From: JB111 sp052093225 | Lineage (GTDB): Bacteria > Actinomycetota > Actinomycetes > Actinomycetales > Actinomycetaceae | Reading direction: 5' to 3' | Assembly (NCBI GenBank): GCA_052093225.1 | Contig: JBQDDG010000025.1 | Location: 1 to 57,134, forward strand | Length of the DNA: 57,134 nt | Shown here: piece after piece, positions 49,364 through 56,318 of the stretch | How positions within the stretch are numbered: the first letter of the stretch is position 1 | Layout of the letters: every line of letters begins with the position of its first letter | The notes under the pieces: model-generated | Seen by the model: only the letters and a program-made list of their open reading frames with translations | The model's database searches: none | Told to the model about the DNA's origin: nothing | Made by a program: the position numbers and the translations under genes

Positions 49364-49588
49364 TCAGGCGCGGACGGCGGCGATCTCGTAGCCGGCCTCG
49401 TCGACGGCGGCGCGCAGGGCTTCCGGGTCGAGCGCGGTCGCGGAGGTGACCGTCACGGGGGTCGTGCCGCCGGCCTGGAGGTCGACGTCGACGCCGGTGA
49501 CGCCGTCGAGCGCGGAGAGTTCCGTGGTGACCGCCTGCGCGCAGTGGCCGCAGGTCATGCCGGTGATGTCGAGGATCGTGGTGGTCAT
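49364..49588 (-). CDS. copZ: CopZ-like copper chaperone (HMA domain)
   Basis: A 74-residue single heavy-metal-associated domain with the metal site GMTCGHC (Cys13, Cys16) and the usual beta-alpha-beta pattern (TTILDITG ... GVDVDL ... ALRAAVDEAGYEI). It carries Cu(I) to the exporter. AAGGAG lies just before ATG 49588. It sits between csoR and copA with gaps of 156 and 104 nt. The csoR-copZ gap contains GAGGACGCTGCGC twice. Confidence 0.92.
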   Translation of the reverse strand: MTTTILDITGMTCGHCAQAVTTELSALDGVTGVDVDLQAGGTTPVTVTSATALDPEALRAAVDEAGYEIAAVRA

Positions 49589-49744
49589 GCATGCTCCTTC
49601 GGGAGGGTGGTCGGAAGTTCGAGGTGGTCGGTCGGGTGCGTGGTCGGGATGGCCGGGCGTGCGGGCTGGTCGGACGTCCGAGGTCGTCGGGCGCGCGGGC
49701 GAGGACGCTGCGCGCGTGAGGACGCTGCGCGGCGCGTGAGGTGG

Positions 49745-50026
49745 TCAGACGCGCAGGAGCCGCGAGATCGCTGCGGTGGCCTCGGCGACCTTGGCCTGGC
49801 CCTCCTCCTCGGAGGACGCGGCCGCCTCGACGACGCAGTGACCGACGTGTCCCTCGACGAGCTTGAGGCCGACGGTCTGCAGCGCCTTGGTCACCGCGGA
49901 GATCTGGGTGAGGACGTCGATGCAGTACGTGTCGTTCTCGACCATCTTGGAGATCCCGCGGACCTGGCCCTCGATCCTGCCGAGGCGCCGGGCGATATCA
50001 TCCTTGTCGTGCGCGTATCCGTGCAT
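49745..50026 (-). CDS. csoR: CsoR-type copper-sensing repressor
   Basis: A 93-residue all-helical repressor. The Cu(I) ligands of the family are at Cys35, His60 and Cys64 (DTYCIDVLTQ ... EGHVGHCVV), near-identical in spacing to Mycobacterium CsoR. The DNA-facing helix 1 reads KDDIARRLGRIEGQVRGISKMV. ATG 50026 has no ribosome binding site; TATCAT (50034-50039) ends 7 nt upstream, so the message is probably leaderless. It should repress the cop operon until copper binds. Confidence 0.93.
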   Translation of the reverse strand: MHGYAHDKDDIARRLGRIEGQVRGISKMVENDTYCIDVLTQISAVTKALQTVGLKLVEGHVGHCVVEAAASSEEEGQAKVAEATAAISRLLRV

Positions 50027-50033
50027 GATGACG

Positions 50034-50052
50034 ATGATACCCCTACGGGGTA
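50034..50052 (-). promoter_or_regulatory. CsoR operator overlapping the cop operon -10 box
   Basis: TACCCC-TAC-GGGGTA (50038-50052) is an inverted repeat of the G-tract type bound by CsoR. It shares two bases with the -10 box TATCAT (minus strand, 50034-50039). Bound repressor would directly cover the promoter of csoR-copZ-copA. Confidence 0.75.
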
Positions 50053-50151
50053 GGCGTGTACAGGGGTGCGTAGGGCGGCTGTGAGGCGGCGGCCGGCGGC
50101 GCTGCTCAGCCCGAGCGAGCTGCTCCCGCGCGCGAGCCCAGCGCCAGTCTC

Positions 50152-50344
50152 CAGAGTCGTGCTCCGGTGCTGAACTCATCGCCCAGCCCGCGAGCCGTAC
50201 TTCTACAGCATGAGTCGTACCTGCAGGGCCGACTTGTACCTCCTGGACGTACGAGTCGAGCGAGAAGGTTCGAGTCGGGTGGGGAGAGTGCGAGTCGGCG
50301 TGGGGAAGGTACGAGTCGGCGTGGGGGAGTACGACTCGACCGAG
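50152..50344. repeat. Helically phased GAGTCG array, about 20-bp period
   Basis: Hexamers of GAGTCG type recur at 50154, 50172 (GAACTC), 50192 (GAGCCG), 50212, 50231 (GACTTG), 50253, 50272, 50292, 50313 and 50333 (GACTCG). Spacing is 18-22 bp, and GTAC often adjoins. This fills most of the 410-bp gap between the csoR start and the stop of the next gene. No convincing gene is present. Confidence 0.7.
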
Positions 50345-50436
50345 TGGCGCGCCGGGTGCCGCCCACCAGGAGCTGCGCGGCGCGTTCCGGGGGGGGGCTG
50401 CGGGCGTGGGGACCCACGCGCCCTCCATGTCCCGGC

Positions 50437-51927
50437 TCAGTCGGTCGTCAGGTGCTCGTTCCACCAGTCCGGCACGTGCTCGGGCGCACGCGGGTGACGC
50501 TCGAGCTCGAGCCGGTAGTCCTTCTCCTCGGGCGCCTTGCGCCACGTCGGCTGGATCTCGTGGTCGGTCGCGAGCTTGACCGAGCCCGCCGGCTCCACCG
50601 AGACCACCGCCGTCAGCCAGGCTCCCTTGCCGCCGTTGTCGGCCGAGTCCACCCGGAGCTTCGCCACCGCCTGGGCCACCTCCCGGCCGAGGCCCTGGAG
50701 GGTGACCTCGGTGCCGTCCGCCGTCGTCGCGCCGGCGCGGATCTCACCCCGCGTGCCGAGCATGACGGCGACGAGCCGGGCCCGCTTCCAGTCGGCGGGC
50801 ACGACGTCGACCATGCCGCGCACGATCGTCTGCAGCTCCTCGCGGTGCCTGACCGCCGGGTGGTCCTCGTCGGCGCCGTCGGGCGTACCGAGCGAGACCT
50901 TGGTGTTCGCGCCGGGGGCCGAGTGCGGGACGGGGCCCGAGTTCGTACCGGAGGCGCGCGAGCGCTGGTACTCCTCGCCCTTGGCGAGCTGCTCCTCGGT
51001 GGCCCACTGCTTGGGGACCCGCTGGGCGTAGACGACGTCGGTCAGCTCGTCCCACGGCACCGTCTTCTCGTAGACGCCCGGGTCGAGCTTGTCCATGGAG
51101 TGCCGCTCGTTGACCTTGGCGTCGCGGGCGATGGAGAAGATGCGCGCCCGGCGGTTGCGCTCCTTGTCCACCTGGTCGTCGACGACCCGCACCGGCACGC
51201 CGTTCCAGCGCGCCGTGCAGTGCATGGCGAACAGCTCGTCGACCTCCGAGCGGACGACCTGCTTGGCCCACGTGCCGGCCTCGGTCATCGTGAAGCCGTC
51301 CTCCTCGGCGTCCTTCGTCGGGGACACCAGCGTGATGAGGGAGGGCTTGTCGTCGTCGTCGAGCCGGACGTCGGCCGCCCAGGTCCGTCCGCCGAACCTC
51401 GCGACGTACCCGACGAGCTTGGACGGGACCGCCGTGGCGAACAGGTCCCCGGCCGCGTGGTTCTGCCAGCCGTACGCGGGGCCGTGGTACGTGCCGAGGT
51501 GCTCGGGCTCCGCCTGGCCGGGCAGGAAGCGCCAGAGGCGGGCGCCGACGGTGAGGCGGTCGTGCTCGAGCCAGGCGAGCGGGGCGCGGACGTCGCCGAC
51601 CTGGCTGAAGCCGGAGCCGTCGAACGGCGGGTGGTCGAGGAAGTTGCCCTTGACCTTGGCGCGCTCGGCCTCGGTGCGGCCGCCGGTCGCGGGCACGAGC
51701 TGCCAGGTCGGGGAGGAGGGGACGTGCAGGATGTCGATCGGCTGGTCCGGCGCGAAGGGGGTCGCGTGGAAGCCCAGTCCGTGCAGCTCGAACAGCTCCC
51801 TGGTCGAGGTGAGGGTCGCGACCTCGGCGGCCGGGACGACGAATCCGCCGACCCGGTCGAGCCCCTTCTCGAGGTAGACCTTGGCCATCGCGGGGGTGAC
51901 GGCCTTCTGCAGGACGAGCTGGGACAT
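50437..51927 (-). CDS. Hypothetical protein, 496 aa
   Basis: I do not recognise this family. It has no signal peptide or membrane helix. The N-terminal two-thirds is rich in Trp, His and Asp (FLPGQAEPEHLGTYHGPAYG, then CTARWNGVPVRVVDDQVDKE). A linker near residue 340 (RSRASGTNSGPVPHSAPG) leads to a C-terminal domain of about 130 residues (LQTIVRGMVDVVPADWKRAR ... HPRAPEHVPDWWNEHL) that loosely recalls YezG-type immunity folds; this is a weak impression. GGAAGG lies 6 nt before ATG 51927. It is divergent from the Ppx/GppA gene. Codon use is like its neighbours. Confidence 0.75.
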   Translation of the reverse strand: MSQLVLQKAVTPAMAKVYLEKGLDRVGGFVVPAAEVATLTSTRELFELHGLGFHATPFAPDQPIDILHVPSSPTWQLVPATGGRTEAERAKVKGNFLDHPPFDGSGFSQVGDVRAPLAWLEHDRLTVGARLWRFLPGQAEPEHLGTYHGPAYGWQNHAAGDLFATAVPSKLVGYVARFGGRTWAADVRLDDDDKPSLITLVSPTKDAEEDGFTMTEAGTWAKQVVRSEVDELFAMHCTARWNGVPVRVVDDQVDKERNRRARIFSIARDAKVNERHSMDKLDPGVYEKTVPWDELTDVVYAQRVPKQWATEEQLAKGEEYQRSRASGTNSGPVPHSAPGANTKVSLGTPDGADEDHPAVRHREELQTIVRGMVDVVPADWKRARLVAVMLGTRGEIRAGATTADGTEVTLQGLGREVAQAVAKLRVDSADNGGKGAWLTAVVSVEPAGSVKLATDHEIQPTWRKAPEEKDYRLELERHPRAPEHVPDWWNEHLTTD

Positions 51928-51987
51928 GGGGGCCTTCCGGGTCGGGATCCTGCGCTCCACGGTACGTGACGAGGCGCCGCGCAGCGC

Positions 51988-51993
51988 TACCGT
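51988..51993 (+). promoter_or_regulatory. Leaderless -10 box, Ppx/GppA gene
   Basis: TACCGT, then gtgcgg, then ATG 52000. This spacing favours ATG 52000 over the in-frame GTG at 51994, which abuts the box. Confidence 0.65.
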
Positions 51994-51999
51994 GTGCGG

Positions 52000-53013
52000 A
52001 TGCGCCTCGGAGTCCTCGACGTCGGATCCAACACCGTGCACCTCGTGGTGCTCGACGCCGTGCGGGACGCCCGGCCCGACCCGGAGTCCTCGGACCGGTC
52101 GACAGTGCGTCTCATGCAGTACCTCACCGACGACGGCACGATCGTCGAGGACGGGGTCAAGGCCCTGAAGAAGGCGGTCAAGCGCGCGCGGAAGGCGGCC
52201 GAGAAGTTCGGCTGCGAGGAGCTCGTCGGCATGGCCACGTCCGCGATCCGTGAGGCGAAGAACGGGCCGGAGGTGCTCGCGAAGCTGGAGAAGGCCGCCG
52301 GCGTGCCGCTGCGCGTGCTCAGCGGCGACCAGGAGGCCGAGCTGACGTTCCTCGCCGCGCGGCGCTGGCACGGGTGGGCGTCCGGCCGGCTGCTCGTCCT
52401 CGACATCGGCGGCGGCTCGCTGGAGGTCGCCGTCGGGATCGACGAGATCCCGGAGTTCCGGGTCTCGCTCCCGCTCGGTGCCGGCCGGCTCACGCGGCAC
52501 TTCCTCACCTCCGACCCGCCCGAGAAGAACCAGGTCGCCGCGCTGCAGAAGCGGGTCGACAAGCTGCTCGCCCCCGTCGCCGAGCAGCTGGCGGGGCACC
52601 CGACGCCCGACCACGTCGTCGTCACCTCGAAGACCTTCCGCTCGCTCGCGAGGCTCGCCGGGTTCTCCCAGTCTGTCGTCGGCCCGGAGGAGCGCCGGCG
52701 GATGTCGCTGCGGGACCTGCAGGACTGGGTGCCGCGGATCGCGCGCATCCCCGCGGAGCAGCGCGTGGAGCTGCCGGGGATCACGCCGGAGCGCACGCAC
52801 CAGATCGTCGCCGGGGCCGTCGTCGCGGAGTCGGCGATGCGTCACCTCGGCGTGGAGGAGGTGGAGGTGTGCCCGTGGGCGCTGCGCGAGGGCGCGATCC
52901 TGCGGCGCATCGACCACATGTCGGGCCCCGACAACGGCGACAACCTCGCCCCGCTCGGCCCGGGCCGGCAGGTCCCCGCGGGCGGCGGCGCCCCCCGGAA
53001 CTTCTGGTTCTGA
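52000..53013 (+). CDS. Ppx/GppA phosphatase family protein
   Basis: A 337-residue ASKHA-fold enzyme. The two phosphate-binding loops are LDVGSNTVHLVVLD at the N-terminus and LVLDIGGGSLEVAVG in the middle. TSAIREAKNG and VLSGDQEAELTF are family motifs. It lacks the extra C-terminal HD domain of long Ppx proteins, matching the short actinobacterial form. Expected reaction: exopolyphosphatase or pppGpp phosphohydrolase. It ends 4 nt from the convergent GNAT gene. Confidence 0.9.
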   Translation: MRLGVLDVGSNTVHLVVLDAVRDARPDPESSDRSTVRLMQYLTDDGTIVEDGVKALKKAVKRARKAAEKFGCEELVGMATSAIREAKNGPEVLAKLEKAAGVPLRVLSGDQEAELTFLAARRWHGWASGRLLVLDIGGGSLEVAVGIDEIPEFRVSLPLGAGRLTRHFLTSDPPEKNQVAALQKRVDKLLAPVAEQLAGHPTPDHVVVTSKTFRSLARLAGFSQSVVGPEERRRMSLRDLQDWVPRIARIPAEQRVELPGITPERTHQIVAGAVVAESAMRHLGVEEVEVCPWALREGAILRRIDHMSGPDNGDNLAPLGPGRQVPAGGGAPRNFWF

Positions 53014-53017
53014 GCGG

Positions 53018-53677
53018 TCAGGCCGCGCGCGGCGGCTCGGGGGAGCCCTGCCCCGGCCGCAGGAGCCCCCAGAACTCGGGCAGCTGGCCCTCCGGCTCGT
53101 GCGCGACGACCTCGAACCCGAAGCGCTCGTAGATCGAGACGTTGCGGGCGGCGTTGGTCTCGAGCCACACCGGCGACGCCGTCCGGTCGGCCCGGGCGAG
53201 TCCGTGCCTGAGCAGTGCGCCGGCCAGGCCCTGGCCCCGGTGGCCCGGGTGCACCGCGAGGAGTGCGAGGTACCAGGAGCCGCCGGGGTCGTGCGCGCGG
53301 CGGGCGGCGTGTGCCTGGCGGTCCGCCGCGGCGATGCGCGCAAGGCCGCCCGGGCCGAGGGCGAGCTGGGCGCCGACCGCGCCGTCGCGGAGCCGGTCGA
53401 GGGCTGACGGGGTGCGGCCCGGAGGCTGCCAGCTCGCCATGCCGCGGCCGCCGGCGGTGTCGACGACGCCGTGGCTCAGCGTGAGTCGCACCGAGGCGGT
53501 GGCCCAGCGGGCGAGGCGTCGACGCCGCTGCGCACGGTCCGGCAGCACCCAGGTGAACAGGGGGTCCGCGTCGAAGGCCGCGGCGACGAGGTCCCCGAGC
53601 GGGCCGGCGTCCTCGGCGCGTGCCGGTGCGATGTCGGCGGGGTCGCCGTCCGCCCCGACGGCGTGCGTCGGGGTCAC
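53018..53677 (-). CDS. GNAT-family N-acetyltransferase
   Basis: A 219-residue acetyl-CoA-dependent acetyltransferase. The CoA-binding motif A is YLALLAVHPGHRGQGLAGALLRHGL, and motif B is VWLETNAARNVSIYERFGFEVVAHE. An Ala-rich N-terminal half precedes it. The substrate is unknown. The GTG start overlaps the stop of the dedA-like gene by 4 nt (GTGA), so it is translated as the second gene of that pair. Confidence 0.87.
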   Translation of the reverse strand: MTPTHAVGADGDPADIAPARAEDAGPLGDLVAAAFDADPLFTWVLPDRAQRRRRLARWATASVRLTLSHGVVDTAGGRGMASWQPPGRTPSALDRLRDGAVGAQLALGPGGLARIAAADRQAHAARRAHDPGGSWYLALLAVHPGHRGQGLAGALLRHGLARADRTASPVWLETNAARNVSIYERFGFEVVAHEPEGQLPEFWGLLRPGQGSPEPPRAA

Positions 53678-54600
53678 GCGGTGGGGCCAGGATCCGTGGG
53701 GCGGTCGTGGGGGATCGGGTCGGTCGAGCCGGCCGGACCGGCTGCGGAGCCCCGGGCGCCGGTTCGTCCGGCGTGCCCGCCGATGGCCGTGCCGTCCCTG
53801 CCGGTCGTCGTGCCGTCCGATCCGGTCGTCGTAGCGTCCGTTCCGGTCGTCGGGCCGTCCGTGCCTTGCACCGCACCGCTCGCGCCGTCGCCCGCCCCCG
53901 CCGCGCGCCGGGCGTTGCGCTTGCGCACGTGCGCGACGACGAACCAGACAAGAAGGATCACCACGGCGGCGATGACCACGTACTGCAGCCAGCTCGTGTA
54001 CTCCTCGACGACGTCCCAGTTCTCGCCCAGGTAGTAGCCCGCGAGGATGAGGACGGTGTTCCAGACGAGCGAGCCGATCGTCGTGAGCAGCCCGAACATG
54101 AGGACTGGCATGCGGGTGATGCCGGCCGGGATGGAGATGAGCGAGCGGAAGATCGGCAGGCAGCGGCCGAGCAGGACGGTCCAGTGGCCGTGCTTGTCGA
54201 ACCATGCCTCGGTCTTCGTCACGTCCTCGACGTCGACGAGCGGCAGCCAGTTCATGATCGCGCGGGTGCGGTCGCGGCCGAGCAGGGCCCCGACGCCGTA
54301 CAGCGCGTAGGCGCCGAACACCGAGCCGGCCGTGCACCAGATGATGACCTCGACCAGTCCGAACGTCTGGCCCTGCGAGGCCGTGAACCCGGCGAGCGGG
54401 AGGATGACCTCCGAGGGGATCGGCGGGAACAGATTCTCGATCGCGATGAGCAGCGCCGCCCCGAACCCGCCGAGCGACTCCATGAGGCTCACCGCCCAGC
54501 CGGCGATGCCGGTGAGCCCCTCGGTCCCCTCGACGGCCGCGGCGGCGGCCGGCGTCGTCGCCGTTGCGGTGGTCAGGTGGGCCAGGGCAGGGAAGGTCAC
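53674..54600 (-). CDS. DedA-family membrane protein
   Basis: A 308-residue DedA/VTT protein. Conserved sequences are ENLFPPIPSEVILPLAGF (near residue 54), GRCLPIFRSLISIPAGITRMP with the essential Arg residues, and helices LLIAIENLF, LTTIGSLVWNTVLILAGYYLG and VVIAAVVILLVWFVV. DedA proteins move undecaprenyl phosphate or other lipids across the membrane. The last 80 residues are a Thr/Gly/Asp repeat tail (TGTDATTTGSDGTTTGRDG) outside the domain. GTG 54600 has TAGGTT 6 nt upstream. Confidence 0.9.
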   Translation of the reverse strand: MTFPALAHLTTATATTPAAAAAVEGTEGLTGIAGWAVSLMESLGGFGAALLIAIENLFPPIPSEVILPLAGFTASQGQTFGLVEVIIWCTAGSVFGAYALYGVGALLGRDRTRAIMNWLPLVDVEDVTKTEAWFDKHGHWTVLLGRCLPIFRSLISIPAGITRMPVLMFGLLTTIGSLVWNTVLILAGYYLGENWDVVEEYTSWLQYVVIAAVVILLVWFVVAHVRKRNARRAAGAGDGASGAVQGTDGPTTGTDATTTGSDGTTTGRDGTAIGGHAGRTGARGSAAGPAGSTDPIPHDRPTDPGPTA

Positions 54601-54606
54601 GGTGCC

Positions 54607-54612
54607 AACCTA
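54607..54612 (-). promoter_or_regulatory. Leaderless -10 box, dedA-like gene
   Basis: TAGGTT, then ggcacc, then the GTG start at 54600. Confidence 0.65.
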
Positions 54613-54680
54613 GAGCGACGACGCCGGTGATCGCCGCTCGCACGCCGGTGAGATCGGCGACGCGGCCCGGTCCCGACGTC

Positions 54681-54715
54681 GCACGGGCACGCCTCGAGGG
54701 CGCATGTGCCCGTGC
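54681..54715 (-). terminator. Hairpin terminator of purB
   Basis: GCACGGGCAC (54681-54690) pairs perfectly with GTGCCCGTGC (54706-54715) over a 15-nt loop, 7 nt past the purB stop. Confidence 0.65.
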
Positions 54716-54722
54716 CGACCCC

Positions 54723-56165
54723 TCAGCCCTCGGCGTCGACCGTACGCGCGAGCTGGGCGGACAGCCCGGTGTACGTCGCCGGGGTGAGCTGCGAGAGCCG
54801 GGCCTCGACGTCGGAGGGCAGGCCGAGCGTGCCGATGAACTCCCGCATGGCGGGGCCGTCGACCTTCCGGCCGCGGGTGAGCTCCTTGAGGCGCTCGTAG
54901 GGGTCCTCCATGCCGGTGGCCCCCGCGACCGAGGCCGCGCGCATGGCCTGCTGGACCGCCTCGCCGAGCACCTCCCAGTTCCCGTCGAGATCGCGCGCCA
55001 TCGCCTCCGCGTCGACGTCGAGACCCGCGAGACCCCGGCGGACGTTGTCGATCGCGAGCAGCGAGTGGCCGAACGCGGTGCCGATGTTGCGCTGCGTCGA
55101 GGAGTCGGTGAGGTCGCGCTGGAGTCGGGAGGTCACGAGCGTGGAGGCCAGCGTGTCGAGCAGGGCGCAGCTGATCTCGAGGTTCGCCTCGGCGTTCTCG
55201 AACCGGATGGGGTTGACCTTGTGCGGCATCGTCGAGGAGCCGGTCGAGCCCTGCGCGGAGAGCCGCTGGGTGAAGTACCCGAGCGAGATGTAGGTCCACA
55301 CGTCGGTGCTGAGGTTGTGCAGGACCCGGTTGAACCGCGCGACGTCGGCGTAGAGCTCCGCCTGCCAGTCGTGCGACTCGATCTGCGTGGTCAGCGGGTT
55401 GAAGCTCAGGCCGAGCCCGGTGACGAACTCCTCGGCGACGGCCGGCCAGTCGGTGCCCGGGACCGCGACGGTGTGCGCGCCGTAGGTGCCGGTGGCGCCG
55501 TTGAGCTTGCCGCGGTACTCGGTGGCGGCGACCCGGTCGAGCTGGCGGCGCAGGCGCGTGACCGTCACCGCGAGCTCCTTGCCGAGCGTGACCGGCGTGG
55601 CCGGCTGGCCGTGGGTGCGGGCGAGCATCGGGACCTCGGCGTGCGCGAGGGCCAGCTCGGCCAGCTGGTCGGTGACCGCCGCCGCGGCCGGCAGCCAGAC
55701 GTCGACGACGGCGTCGCGCACAGTGAGCGCGTAGGAGAGGTTGTTGACGTCCTCCGACGTGCAGAAGATGTGCACGATCTCGTGCGCGCCCGGCAGGGAG
55801 GTCTGGTCGCCGAGGGCGTCGGTGGCCGCATCGAGGCGGCGGGCGAGCAGGTACTCGACGGCCTTGACGTCGTGCCGCGTCTCGGCCTCGATGGCGGCGT
55901 GCTCGGCGATGTCGTCGGCGTCGAAGCCCGTCACGAGGTCGCGCAGGTAGGCGCGCTCGGCGTCGGTGAGGGCGGGGGCGCCGGGGAGCGCGTCCGTGTC
56001 GCACAGGTGGATGAGCCACTCGACCTCGACGTGGAGGCGTGCGCGGTTGAGCGCGGCCTCGCTCAGGTGGTCGACCAGCGGGGCGACGGCGGACCGGTAG
56101 CGGCCGTCGAGCGCCCCGAGGGCGATGGGCGGGGTGAGGGAGGAGAGGTCGGTGCGCGCCGTCAT
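54723..56165 (-). CDS. purB: Adenylosuccinate lyase
   Basis: A 480-residue fumarase/aspartase-superfamily enzyme acting twice in purine synthesis (SAICAR to AICAR, adenylosuccinate to AMP). The signature GSSTMPHKVNPIRFENAE is intact, with ARTHGQPATPVTLGKELAV and FCTSEDVNNLSY also present. LALGALDGRYRS-like sequence near the start (IALGALDGRYRSAVAP) marks the E. coli-type PurB. ATG 56165 is preceded by a GAGAAT box (56172-56177) at 6 nt, so it is probably leaderless. The open frame further upstream runs into a repeat element and is not coding. Confidence 0.94.
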   Translation of the reverse strand: MTARTDLSSLTPPIALGALDGRYRSAVAPLVDHLSEAALNRARLHVEVEWLIHLCDTDALPGAPALTDAERAYLRDLVTGFDADDIAEHAAIEAETRHDVKAVEYLLARRLDAATDALGDQTSLPGAHEIVHIFCTSEDVNNLSYALTVRDAVVDVWLPAAAAVTDQLAELALAHAEVPMLARTHGQPATPVTLGKELAVTVTRLRRQLDRVAATEYRGKLNGATGTYGAHTVAVPGTDWPAVAEEFVTGLGLSFNPLTTQIESHDWQAELYADVARFNRVLHNLSTDVWTYISLGYFTQRLSAQGSTGSSTMPHKVNPIRFENAEANLEISCALLDTLASTLVTSRLQRDLTDSSTQRNIGTAFGHSLLAIDNVRRGLAGLDVDAEAMARDLDGNWEVLGEAVQQAMRAASVAGATGMEDPYERLKELTRGRKVDGPAMREFIGTLGLPSDVEARLSQLTPATYTGLSAQLARTVDAEG

Positions 56166-56234
56166 GGGGCGATTCTCTCCCAGGGCCGGGGGGGGTGCTC
56201 GCCGAGCCGTCCGCGGTGCTCTCCGCCGCCACTC

Positions 56235-56313
56235 CCGTCGAGGACGTGCCTGACCTGTCGAGGACGTGCGTCCGAGGAACGTCCTCGACACCTTCAGCAC
56301 GCTCTCGACGAGG
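56235..56313. repeat. 79-bp palindromic element, copy 2
   Basis: Reverse-orientation relative of 46541-46619. The core has perfect 12-bp arms TGTCGAGGACGT (56256-56267) and ACGTCCTCGACA (56279-56290). A third arm GTCGAGGACGTGCC lies at 56237-56250. It ends 5 nt before the hemL stop codon on the plus-strand map, that is, directly downstream of hemL. Confidence 0.85.
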
Positions 56314-56318
56314 GGTAG

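Noticed and set aside
50210..50497. A 95-codon open frame over the phased GAGTCG array
   Set aside because: The translation (VGRVRVGVGKVRVGVGEYD) only mirrors the DNA repeat, and it runs into the opposite-strand gene.
54723..56300. A longer purB start at 56300
   Set aside because: The extra 45 codons lie in the palindromic repeat and its flank; the normal PurB N-terminus and a -10 box fit ATG 56165.
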